Source: Bryum argenteum (lineage: Eukaryota > Streptophyta > Bryopsida > Bryales > Bryaceae). Taken from it: a stretch of 64,000 nucleotides of DNA. The notes below the pieces were generated by a model, which searched no databases, was not told where the DNA came from, and saw only the letters and a list, made by a program, of their open reading frames with translations. Within the stretch, counting starts at the first letter, position 1, and every line of letters starts with the position of its first letter. Where the stretch lies: positions 10,548,001 to 10,612,000 of the forward strand of contig CM073321.1 of assembly GCA_037043015.1 (NCBI GenBank), written 5' to 3'. Shown here one piece after another: positions 10,692 to 21,857 of this stretch. Position numbers and translations under genes: made by a program.

Positions 10692-11142
10692 TGTCACGGA
10701 CATACACAAGAAGTTTCTAGAAGGTTCTTCTAAAATATTCTCTGAAGATTCCCTAAAAGATTCCTAAAAGATTCCTTGAAGATTCCCTGTGTCACGGCCA
10801 CGTACTAGGTAGACAACTTAGGAAGGTTCTAGAAGGTTCTAGAAGCTTCCGGAAACTTCTGGAAGTTCCTGGAAGTCTCTGGAAGTTTTTGGAAGGTCGT
10901 TGAAGTTTCCGGAAGGCTCTGGAAGCTTCTGGAAGGTCTTGGAAGTTCTTGGAAGGTCCTAGAAGGTCCTAGGTTGAGATAGGAGTCGAGGCTGAGGGCA
11001 ACCTCAGTCTCGACAACGCATCTCTTGGAGCTCTAGCTCATCTCTCTTGTTGTTGTTCGTGTACTCTTCTTGTTAATTCAAGCTCCTGTCAGTTCTTGTT
11101 AGTTTCCACATATTCTTATCATCTGTTTCCGTGTCCCTGACA
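10692..11142 (+). repeat. 3' LTR of the chromovirus, TATA-less
   Basis: 451 bp, matching the 5' LTR except for four substitutions and a 36-bp deletion after TAGGTTGAG that removes the TATA box. The GAA/TTC array is retained (about 10710-10970). Followed by TSD CCAGC. Because the 3' LTR supplies U3 to the next copy, a transcript of this copy would give a daughter without a TATA box. Confidence 0.97.
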
Positions 11143-11202
11143 CCAGCAAATGAACCAACCCCTGGCCTGCTTCATTGTGAAGACGTCTTCATCGTCTATT
11201 GA

Positions 11203-11960
11203 CATTAAAGGTCAAAGTCATCTTTCAGGCTTGTGCGTACCTCCATGAATAACTCATCGTCTTCCTTGGTGGTGCGGAAGATTGGCTCTCTCGGCATTCC
11301 GTGCAGCACTCCTAGTTGAATAGTTTTGGAGAAGGGGTCGTCACAAGCTTTACTTAGCGACTCGACCGACACTCCTTTTACTAATCCATCCTACATCCAC
11401 CAACAACGCACAAACGCAGAAACATCAACGTCAACAATTACGTTTACTTACGTTTTCTAATGTAACTTGAAACACGTTCTATGTCGCTTGTAACGTAATT
11501 TTATGTCATTCTAAATGGGTGATGTGTCATTTGAATCGCAATCTCACGTTATTCGCAATCGCCTTCTTCTCGATGGATGGCGCTACGATCCTCTCAACAA
11601 TCTGTTGTTCTTCCAATGTTTTGGAGGAAACCATTTCCTCCTTAGGTGGAGTAGGTCCGTCACTGCCTTCATGCAAACCTTAAAGAGGTGAACTCACGTC
11701 ATTCAGAGTGGCTGCCTCTTCCGTCTCCACATCACGGTGCGAGTCCGGCCCCTCCACTGTCTCAATGGGTGCATCCGCGCATTTGGTCTTGTGTGGCTCT
11801 GTACGTACGTCCTCATCCATTTCTAGCACCTCTCGTACATCCACACCCTCTTCTACCAACATTTTTGCGTCCGGATCCTCCCCAGACGCCTCTTATTGAT
11901 TTGGAGCATCTTCAATTTCCCTGCATTCATCTGCGTATTCTTTATTTATGGCAAAATGAA
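11203..11960 (-). pseudogene. acidic coding remnant, function unknown
   Basis: On the minus strand one frame reads an acidic protein from about 11960 to 11570 (EIEDAPN, then VREVLEMDEDVRTEPHKT, then EEMVSSKTLEEQQ) broken only by two TAA codons, each possible from CAA. A further block from about 11390 to a TAA near 11203 reads SLSKACDDPFSKTIQLG and ends SLKDDFDL; GGATGTAG just before it could be a splice acceptor. I recognise no family. Array 1 of the GC palindrome starts immediately upstream in this gene's direction. Confidence 0.4.
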
Positions 11961-11963
11961 CTA

Positions 11964-12364
11964 TTTATCCCTGGATCGGGAATAATTGTTACTTTTTGAG
12001 GTGATATTTACGGATATGTTCAAGAATTATCCTGGGGCGGGGTTAATCTGCTGTTGTTCTTTGAAAAATCATGGCAAAATGGCAAGATTATTCCCTGGCG
12101 GCAGACAATCGTTACTTCTAGAATTGATATTTAGAGGTATGTTCGGGATTTATCTTCGGGTCAGGGATAATTTGCTATTCTTATATGGCAAATCATGGCA
12201 ACATAATCATGGCAAATTATCCCCGGGCCGGGGATAATTGTTACTTTTGTAGACTATATTTACGGATGTCTTTAGGAATGAACCCCAGCTCAGGAATAAT
12301 CTGTTGTCTTTTTATGTTGAAATCATGGAAAAATTACAAGATTATTCCCGGGCCGGGGATAATT
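11964..12364. repeat. palindromic repeat array 1
   Basis: Seven imperfect copies of the palindrome TTATCCCCGG-N-CCGGGGATAA lie about 60-65 bases apart. The clearest are at about 12210-12235 and 12341-12364. Intervening DNA also repeats (ATTGTTACTTTT...GATATTTACGGATATGTT, then AATCATGGCAA), giving a higher-order unit of about 125 bp with two palindromes each. Confidence 0.8.
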
Positions 12365-15300
12365 TGTTCAAATAGAGGACACATATTCGGCTATGGGCAA
12401 GATATATGCAAGCCAGAGATAAAATTTCATGCATTAATAGACAAAGAATCATTCGAAATGAGGCCTATACCTACATATGACGAATTTTTTAGCATTCAAC
12501 AGCAATTTCAATCAAATCAAATTAGTTCTTCAATCCAAGCAAAACAAATAGAATTGGGAGCTCACTAGAAAGAATGCTAAGTGAAGGCTTGATGTGCTAT
12601 AGCAAAGTAAAACCCAATTTGATGATGAGTACAGTTAAATACTCGACTTGCAGAAACCTTAAACATCAAAAGGAAATACAACTCATTGAGCTAAAACCCT
12701 AGTACCAATGTCAATGTCTACAACTCTAGCAATATAAATGTGCTGAAATAGAAAACCTCGTCAGAAAATGTACCGAAACTAATTTAATGCGTGATGGGCG
12801 CCTCTGCTGTTGTTCGGAGTTGTTGTATCTTGTAGCTGCTCCTTGTACATCAAAATGCAAACTTTGATTGACTGTACCAGGACTCTATCCAATACACATC
12901 CCAATCCAGCTCTTTGCACTCCGTTCTCTGACTAGTCAATGTAAATGAAAATGCTAAGAAAACCCTAGTGGAGCTCTCGAATGACAAAAGTCAAGACCGC
13001 AGAAGGCAAGCGCAGGAAGCAAAAGCGCTAATACAAACTTCACACTCAAGCACTACAAAGAAACAAGAACAAAACTTACAATGTGCACTACAAAGAAAAC
13101 ACATTCAAGAGGTAGGTGCGCTCGAAGCGCGAGAAGCAAAAGTGCAGGAAGCAAAAGCAAGTAGGGCGCACGACAAGCAACGGAGGAAGGCAAACGAGGA
13201 GGACGACAGCGGAGTGCGCAAGTGAAGCGGAGGAGCGTGTGCGACAGAAACAGAGGAGAGGAGCTGCGCGAGACCGGATAGATAGAGGGGAGGAATGACG
13301 GTAGAGGGGGGTCATTATGAACCCCTCCCATCATTAGACTCAAGGCCATGCCCATGATCATGCTGATGATCATAGGCATGACAAGCTTTTTTTTCAAAAG
13401 TTAAAGTAGGATACTTTCTAGGATTTTTAGTCTGAGTCAGCTTTTATTAAAAGGGTGCACATATACGAATTTGAGTATTATTAGTTTAAATTCTAGTTTT
13501 GTAAATTACTTTTAGCGAGATTGTGTTCAAGGTTTAGTATTCTAAGTCTAATATTCTAAGTGAAGCTTTTAGTCTTCTTTTTAATATTCCACGTACTTAG
13601 AAGATTGAAAAGAATAGTACTCCAAGAAACGTTATTCTCACTTTGATAAATAGTGTTGTTCATTTATGAATACTAAGTTTATTATTCTAAACTTGATTCC
13701 TAATTTCAAATACATTCTTTAACTAAGATTTCTTATACATGTATTTTGAATTCTGCCCTCATTGTCCAACTTTGTTACTAATATTAGTACCGCCCGTAGG
13801 TTTGAATTTTGTAAGAATTGGCTATTTTTCTCAGCCTATTTGTACCCAACTGACACATTTCCGGTAGCATTGTTATAAGAAAATTGTTGATGAACAAACT
13901 TAAATCGCAATCCTAGATTTCCACACTTAATAGAATTTTTGTACGTGGTTTGGTCCTAAACCCTAGTCTACACTCAAGGAACTGCCTAAGAGGGAATTCG
14001 AGCCTAGGAACTGAATTCTCTGCAAAGAATTATAAGAGAAGTGTTTGTAGAAGAGCTCTCTATATTCCAACCGCACAATTCAAGGAAGACTTGTTCGAGT
14101 CATGAATATTGAATTTGGAGTCTTAAGGCTTCATAGATTGCGTGAATGTAACATATAGGTACTCAAAAGAAATCACAGAGTTTCATTGTTCTTTCTTTCA
14201 AATAAAAATAATGACTATTAACAAAGCTATTGAAATCATCAAATATAAATTCATCGATATGTGGTTGTTTATTCTCATGATAGCAATAGTGTTGTACAAT
14301 AAGATTTATTTTATAAAATTCTTCTCAAAATTAGTACACTTGCACTGCTGGGAACAGCCACAAAATTCCAAAGGAAAAAAGGTCCATATCGGCACTCCTA
14401 GAATTCAAATTCTTGGCTTATATTAAATACAGATTTCTTCGCGTCAATGTCTCTACGGCTTAAACTAGACTCCATTTGGTACCTATTCATTCAGATTGCA
14501 CCCTCATGTAGACTTGAACCCTATAACCAATTCTTCATTGTGAATAATTGGCTAGCAATGGTACAATTCAAGTATTGTTACAAAACTCTTAATCTATATA
14601 AGGATGCATTCTCTAAGTTGCATGCAAACTTTTCTATACTTCAATTTAGGCGTCTCAACAAATGCTTCTCAAACTAGTCTGATTCCCTAAACCCAATTCT
14701 AGTAATTTTGTCCAAAATAGCCTGTCTATTGTCTAGAATGGACCCTTGCAGAAATAGTTATGGTTCTTCAAAGGTTTGTTTAGTCAACTAAAATGTCGCT
14801 TTATGTCATCTTGCACGTTAAATGGTATAGGTGCATAATTTGCGAGAGCATAATAAGCGTATTAGTTCTATTTAAATACAATTTTAAGAATTAGTACTCC
14901 TTTTCTTTGGAATTGAATTCATACCAGCAATGCTATTAAAATAGAACTCTATAAATTTAGAAACCTCTTTACCTTAACGAGAAACCATTATTTCTTCACA
15001 TGTAGTTGTTTCCAAAATATTAATATAAAATATTGCTATTGGACTAGAGGAAAGTTTGAAAACATAAGTAATAAAACATGGTTCAATAAAAGCTTGATGT
15101 GCAGTAAAATTTAGGCCTTATCTTATAAACATCTGTAATTGAATTAAGATATTTGAGTTTAACTTCAACTCTCTTATTTATTCTATGTTAAAATAGCACA
15201 ATAAATGCTTGATTTGCATTCAAAATTATTTTATAATCACTTATAAATGAAATAAAATTTTATGAATTTAACTTCTAAACTCGTATATATATTTATATTT

Positions 15301-16535
15301 ATATATTTATTGATATATATTTTTACTCATATCCGCTTATAATTGTGCTATTTTTATTCTATGTTAAAATAGCAAAATAAATGCTTATTTTGTATTCAAA
15401 TTATTTTCTAAACATCTAAAATTGAATTAAGATTTTATGAATTTAACTTCTATATTCGTATCTATATATAAATCTATATTCATTTGTTTCTTTATTCAAA
15501 TGCACTTTTGATTGTGCTATTTGTATTCTATGTTAATACTCTACATTTTTAATTGCTAGCTTTTATAAGTAATATACCACGTATTTGATTCCATTAATTG
15601 TGCCGAATTCGATAGTGTTTTATCGATGAAATGTTCACAATTACTCTAGCTACTCTTTTTTTTTAAGAACTTCTGTATTATCCAAATTTTCCTTGGATTT
15701 TCAAGCTTATTTGCACAGATGTAAGATACTCCTTTTGCATCTATTTTTGGATGTTAAGATCATTGCCACAATTTCTTGCTCTAAGTATTTGTCTATGAAT
15801 ATTATTGAGATCAATAGTTCTCAATAACTACTAGCTTCAAAGTTGGCACATATCTTGTTCATCGGCAAATATATGGTACAACAAATAAACTTTCTTTACA
15901 GTACACAATCATTGACATTGTATTTAATTTATTTGATTCATTAAGTACATGAATACACACATGTCTTATTTTTCCACTAGTCATGATTATGTATAAAATG
16001 TTTAATTTTATGGAGAAAAACTGAAGACCTGATTGTTTGTAAAAATGAGAAACTCATAAATATGAATGGGTTTGCCGCCAAAATGGATTTCCCACTGAAA
16101 CGTCTTTGCCGCCGAATACTTTCAAAATTCCAGTTCCAAAAAGTAGAATCCTATTTTGTAGGCTATGAAGACAAAAATCATGTTGCGACAAAATGCGTCG
16201 GCATATCGCACGACATCGGGCGTTGAGGATAGCCTCTCGTGGTAGCCGTTGAGGTCAGGCTGGGGTTGCTAACTCAATCTTTCATTCTTTCATTTCATTT
16301 TCCGTGACTCTCGTCTGTGCTCTCAAGGTGCGTTTGGTTTGAAATTTCGTTCGAGTGTGTATATTCAAGGTTGTGTGTGTTTATAGAAGGAGTTTGGGTT
16401 GGTGCTGACTACGTCCAATGTAGTTACACATAGAGGGGTTTCAGTATTCTAGAGGAAGTGCATGATGTATTAGTTTCATTAAGTTTCAAGTTATCACAAT
16501 TGCTCGTCATGTTTTGTCATCTATTGTATTAGCTT
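12365..16535. other. AT-rich region, no supported gene
   Basis: Low-GC DNA with only short ORFs of random composition. A purine-rich, more GC-rich patch at 12990-13310 gives Lys/Glu/Ala-rich frames that reflect composition. Local repeats of TTCTATGTTAAAATAGCA occur near 15180 and 15360, with ATTGAATTAAGAT...TTTAACTTC nearby at each, suggesting an old duplication of about 180 bp. I see no transposon ends. Confidence 0.45.
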
Positions 16536-16675
16536 TTGACTGCTGTGCAGGGTTTCTTCACTTGCGACCCCAACTTTTCCTCTCAAAATCTGCAATACGC
16601 ATGTGAGCATCGTTCGCATATCGAGTGCAAGGCACAATTCTACAGCGTTTCAGTACTTACTATGAATAGCATGCA

Positions 16676-17838
16676 CATTATCCCCTCGTCGTGGATAATT
16701 TTTTGTGTTAGTGGGGATTATATCTTTGTGCTTAGTCATTGGATGATTATCCACGGCGCGGGGATAATTTTAGCGCCTTACATGTCATTGTATATTATCC
16801 CGGGGTCGGGGATAATCGATGTCTTTGTCGGCATTGCATAATTATCCTCAATACCAGTATAATCCACTATACTGATCTTGCTGATAATTATTCCTTGGTT
16901 TGGGGATAACAATTGTTTTTGGCGGCAGTAAAATATCTTTCCCCGGTCCAGGGATAATTTCCTTATCTACTTTTACAAATCATCATACCCGGGCCAAAGA
17001 TAACAAATGTTTTCACCAACATTTGAATACTTATCTCCGGTCCAGGGATAATTTCCTGTCCTAATCTTATTCATCAATATCCCGGGGTCGGGGATAATTC
17101 CATTTTCTTGTTCTCCATGATGTTATCCTCGGATTGGGGATAATATGTTTGCTCATTGACGGTTACATATTTATCTCCGGTCGGGGATTAACTTATTCTG
17201 CTGATCGTAGAGGTCTTCCTCTCTCGGTTGGTGATATCATTCTCCAGTTCTCAATTATGGTAACCCCGGGTCAGAGATAACATATCCCCATATCGGTTCA
17301 TTTAAATTTATGCCCTCGCCGAAGATTATCCGAGTGTCAGTATCTTAATGATTATTTCCCCCGGGTCAAGAAACAATCTAATCTTCTGAGCTTACTCAAT
17401 AATATTCCCGTCTCGGGGATAAAATAACAGACTGTAGCATCGATCAAATACTTTGTCTAGATTACTGTCTACCTTCTATTGTTAACATAGATATTGCGAA
17501 GCAAGGAATCATTTCGCCGTCACTCTAAGGATTTAAAATTATCTCGAGATCAGGGATATGTACAGTAATATTTTTTTGGTTTCTCTATTTGACAAGTGGA
17601 TTTATTTCTCAACTCTTGCCTTACATTTCTTTAATTGGATCATGATTGCATGTTTGGCGCTCGTGTGTCAACAATTATTTAGTCGTTGACAATGTGTATG
17701 CATGTAAATAACTCTAAGCCTATTTGATTCGTGCCGTGTTTTCTTGTGCACATGCCTTTGTCATGGTCATTATTCCCGGGACGTGGATTACGATACGAAA
17801 TGTCAGGGTTTGGTGATTATCCCCGGTCTGGGAATAGG
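16676..17838. repeat. palindromic repeat array 2, upstream of copy A
   Basis: About 17-19 copies of the TTATCCCCGG-N-CCGGGGATAA palindrome, some worn down to one half, spaced mostly 45-50 bases. Good copies lie near 16747, 16794, 16935, 17030, 17080 and 17814. Unlike array 1 the spacers do not visibly repeat. The array ends about 320 bases before the coding start of the DUF7869-like copy A. Each half contains GATAA, a core bound by several plant factors. Confidence 0.85.
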
Positions 17839-18154
17839 TTTCATATTAGGTACTATGTAACTTTTTTACCTAGAGACCGAATAATACACACAATCAACTT
17901 GTGCTTATATATTCTGATTCATAGTCAGTTTCCATGAGTCGAGGTTTATTCTAATATGTCGCACTATTCTAATCAAGGTTTTGCATGTCTTTTGAAAGGT
18001 TTTTTCAGAGCACGTCTTCAATATTGACATTGCTTGATTCTGAATTGATTAACGTTGGAACCCTATGCTTTCATGTTTTCCTCCCTCATATCCTCATGCT
18101 TTGGATTAATTGAGCACTACCTTATCTTAATTGATCTACTTCATTTCTGTAAGA

Positions 18155-21100
18155 TGCAGACTTTCATCGTCAACGGTGTTGATTTTTTTCCTCTTCTTCT
18201 ACCTGATGGAGTTGCATTGTGTGAGGGTTTCAATCGCTCATCATGGGTGTCGAAGCAAGTCACTATTCAATATAAAGTCGGTAACGACGTAGCAAAAGTT
18301 GTTTGTCAATCGGTTGACTCTAGCGTTGTTGGAGACTGGTGGACGAACTCTCCGATCTGAATTTGTCTGCGTTCAAATTACAAAGTCATTAGTACAACCA
18401 AAGATTCATTTTGGTTGGATCTACTCTTAGAGTGCATGCCAATCATGCATGTTCTTCTCAACGGAGCACGTCTTTAGAACCACAACCACCGCGCCATCTT
18501 CAATGCTGCTAGCAAGGTGTTTGGTTGACCACCACGAATTGGCCTACGCCAGTACGACATCAATCATCAGAGGCGTCCTTGGGATTCACGACCGAAGAAG
18601 CAGTACTTTCTTACATCGGAGTCCATCAACTTTATTGCCACAACATAGTGTTGTCCAAAAAATTGTATGCAACCCTTACCTCGAGACAAAATTAAAGATC
18701 TGAGGTTCCAATTCTATGTTAGCGGCAATGTTTACTTCTAAAAACATCGTCTCTTTAGTGTACATGGTCAAGTCCACGAAGCTGCGGACGGAAATGGCAT
18801 GATCATGTTGGAGGGTATTGAGGTGCGTTGCGTAGCGTGGTACTTAATTATGGGTGTGTCACCTGCCACGTTTTTTCGATGGAGGCTTGCCTATCAAGCC
18901 AGAGAACAGCAGAGGACCACGGAAGTCATGGTTCAAGGAAACGTTGTTTCCAAACATTGCAAGCCAGAGAATCCCTTCTAGCCATAGAAGAAAATGGTGC
19001 TGATCTCATGCCTCATCAAACAAAGACTATTGATAGGGGCGAGGAGGTAGTGTCCAAATGCTTACCCTCTTTGTACCGTCGGAGGGACAATTTACTAGAA
19101 TTGAATGCCATCGTTGCTGTCCATGGTCTTCCTCCTATATCAAATTCGGCACTAAGTAGGATCAGGCAAGACTCATACCAAGACTACTATTCCAAGCAAA
19201 AGGGTGACACATTTGCGCGTTGTGGTGAGTGTGACAAAATCAAACAACTTCGAGCATTTAGTACTCGAAGCAGTCGCGCATGGGCTCTTTATGATGCAAA
19301 ATTTAAACGTCATAACACCTTTCAAATGGCGCATAGGTTGCCCTATTATAGCAACCATTTAAAGGGTGAGGCATGGCGAAAATCATCTTTGTACTGTACA
19401 TTAATCATGACAAAATGGATCATTCCAAGACAGCCTCTCCGTAATTCTCACACAAGAGTAAATCAATTGATTTCTTTATGAAATTGCCGGTTTCCATCAC
19501 TGGCATGATCGCTCATGGACACAGAAATGTACGATATGCATATGACGGCCTCGATATAAATCCGATGGATTTTAATCATACTATCAATTGATTTGCTCAA
19601 CTCCTACGTCACATCTTACGTGGCTTTTTACTGCAATTTGGAATCTTCTTCGAAGTGCTCTTCCAGGGAGTTATTTACGGGTGGTAGAAGTAGCCCTCTC
19701 TGAGAACACAATATTCAATATATTGGGAGAATTCTATGATTTTGGGAAAATTCAGTTTCGCTCGAGTCCAGCTAAACTGTACTAGCAAATAGGGTACTTC
19801 ATTGAAATTGCACAAATTAAACAACAAATTGTCAAAACTTTCAAATGGCCATAACTTACTCAAATTGTGTCCAAATAGGGCATATGAGGTGTTTTATGAC
19901 ATGTAAAGAAAACTTAGATGTCAGAAAACACCTCATATGCCCTATTTGGACAATATTTGAGCAAGTTATGGCCATTTTGAAGTTTCAACAATAAGTTGTT
20001 TTGGCCAGTTTCTGTGAAGTATCCAATCTGAGGGTGTAGTATAGCTTGACTCGACCTAAGCTGTCATTAAATTGGGAGATTGAAAATCTCTCAAAATAAC
20101 AAATATTGAGTTTGAGGCTGTTTAGGATGGTGTGGACATGTGCTTGGGTTCGCTTGGTCTTCTCTCGGAGGCATCAATCTCGGCTAAGACTCTTCCTCCA
20201 ATGCTACACGTGCAAGCTTGATAATACTTGCAAGGATAATGAGAAACCGGTTTGTTTTTATATTCTTTTCACTGCTCGTTTACAAGGGCGTTTTTAGAGA
20301 AATTTACTTGAACTTCCTTGTCGTGGGTCACACTCATGAAGATACTGATGCTCTATTCGAGCGACTGAGTAGTAAGCTTAAGAGCAACAACTACCCTACC
20401 GTTTCCCTTCTCATCAGATCCTTCATAGACACAGAAGACAAGCTGGTCATTCTTCAATTGACTGAGGAAGTTTTGGATTTTAAGATGTTCATCAAAGGTT
20501 ACCTTTCTGATGGTGACGAGGCTTTATCGGGGCATACTAGTGCCCAACAATTTAGGTTAGTTAAATATGCTTCCGGCTGGCCTTTGATGCAGTACAAAAT
20601 TTTGTGTATGGATAGCGAGTGGCTTCCTCAAGATACTGCAGGGGTTAGGTTGTGGAAAGTATTGCCAAATGGTCAACCTCAAGTTCCTCTTGGAGATCCA
20701 ACGTTACTCGTTTTAAATGGAATGAAGAATATTGAAGACATTCAAAGGAGAATTAGTGGTTTTGCGAGCTTGTGGAGGTCTTTGGCGGATGCAGATCCAA
20801 CAAGCGACTATTGTAGACATCTTGAACAATTCATTTACTATTAGAAAGCAGTTTGTGAGGCTTTAGATTTACCCTTTCCTACTCCTACGTTTAGAAATGG
20901 ATTTTGGTCTACTTCTAAGTAATCTCCAAGTAAAAATGATCAATTTGAAGATAATAGAGAATTGCGCGAGAAATTTGTTGTTGATCCTCCCTTCGTAGAA
21001 CAAAGTCGAGATTGTTCACATGCATCATTTAGAGTTGGACGCAATGCTTAGGAGGGATTGCTACTTGTGCTACGTCCGGTTGATGGAGATCTCAAGATAT

Positions 21101-21335
21101 TTTGGATTTCTCGTGCGTTGAGCAACCCAAATGCTAGTGTAGAGCATCCTCAAGAAATCCATATTGAGTATGGGAAGCTAATGTCTTCTAATCATGTCAA
21201 TCCTAAGACTTATCAAGGGTAGGATACAAAGAGAGGTAACTCTTGGTGTAATGGTACGGAGTATAATCCAACTTCAGTGGCTACAATTTCAATCAGGGGA
21301 GCTTGGAAGCCAAGTTTGTCTCGAAACCGTTAATT
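18155..21335 (+). pseudogene. DUF7869-like transposase-like gene, copy A
   Basis: A decayed gene of about 900 codons with many stops and frameshifts, recognised by alignment to copy C. In order: an N-terminal block (LPDGVALCEGFNRSSWVSK, 18207-18263); a Cys motif (CCPKNC near 18650); a helix-turn-helix-like block (LEGIEVRCVAWYLIMGVS, 18806-18860); a Cys motif (FARCGECDKIKQLR near 19211-19252); HDKMDH near 19408; LDN near 20215; and VGHTHEDTDALF near 20320-20356. The spacing resembles the conserved D, D and H-T/E-D blocks of DUF7869 proteins, thought to have an RNase H-like fold; DNA transposition is inference. A MITE interrupts it at 19705-20112. Confidence 0.65.
19705..20112. mobile_element. 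MITE with long hairpin, inside copy A
   Basis: 408 bp with similar inverted ends (AACACAATATT... and ...AATATTGAGTTT, related over about 30 bases) flanked by TGAG at 19701-19704 and 20113-20116. Its centre is a near-perfect hairpin with arms of about 78 bases (about 19822-19900 and 19921-20000) and a loop of about 20. Copy C runs uninterrupted across the matching point, so the insertion point is clear. No coding capacity. Superfamily not assigned. Confidence 0.75.
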
Positions 21336-21744
21336 CCAAGATTTGCATACCGTAGCTACAAATTTCAACTATTGAAGACTCAATTACCGATTTTGATCAG
21401 TAGTTTTCCCGTTATATTATATTATTCTAGTTTCAATAGTACACCCTTTCTCATTGCAATGTAGCGTCATCCGACGCAAATTAGAGTAGTATGACACTAC
21501 TATTCAATTTGATTTATCTATTTATAGTAATAAGTCACTATTATATCTATTCCAATGTACTTCTATGGTATTATTTTCTTCCGTTGAATTCGTGATATTT
21601 TTATTTATGTAAAGTTGTATATATACTTATTATGACCTTTTGCCGAATAACTTCTTGTATATTGTTTTGTTTCAAGTTATTCTTTTCTAAATGCAAAATA
21701 CTTTTTTGGTTCTTGAAGCATTATATCCATCACCCCAAGTAGTG

Positions 21745-21852
21745 GGATGTAAAGTAGATTGGAGTCTCATTTTTAATATAGTCTCATTTTAATTCTCACC
21801 ATATTAATTGTTTTTATCCACAACTTTAAATTGAGATTGCAAATTGTCTCAA
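21745..21852. repeat. 3' subterminal region of copy A with TGAGAC motifs
   Basis: GTCTCA or TGAGA occurs five times, ending in TTGAGATTGCAAATTGTCTCAA (about 21828-21850), which can fold on itself. The reverse complement of the same 22 bases stands at about 35194-35215, at the matching side of copy C, with further TGAGAC motifs beyond. The two copies diverge just outside, which marks a likely element end. Confidence 0.6.
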
Positions 21853-21857
21853 AATAC

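Larger units (their letters stand above)
5003..11142 (+). mobile_element. chromodomain Ty3/gypsy retrotransposon (chromovirus)
   Basis: A full-length 6.14-kb element: 5' LTR, gag, protease, reverse transcriptase, RNase H, integrase with chromodomain, polypurine tract and 3' LTR, with the perfect 5-base TSD CCAGC at 4998-5002 and 11143-11147. The LTRs differ by four substitutions and one 36-bp deletion, so insertion is recent, yet pol is broken by several frameshifts and stops. Chromodomain plus apparent self-priming fits the Tcn1/Tf1-like chromoviruses known from fungi and mosses. Clade placement is inference. The copy was probably mobilised in trans, unless the frameshifts are assembly errors. 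Confidence 0.95.

Noticed and set aside
16676..17838. CRISPR-like array of regularly spaced palindromes
   Set aside because: The repeats are degenerate, the setting is plant-type repeat DNA, and no cas genes exist. The regular spacing is better read as a binding-site array or degenerate satellite.
19822..20000. microRNA precursor
   Set aside because: The long near-perfect arms lie within a MITE bounded by TGAG duplications. Small-RNA data would be needed to call a miRNA.
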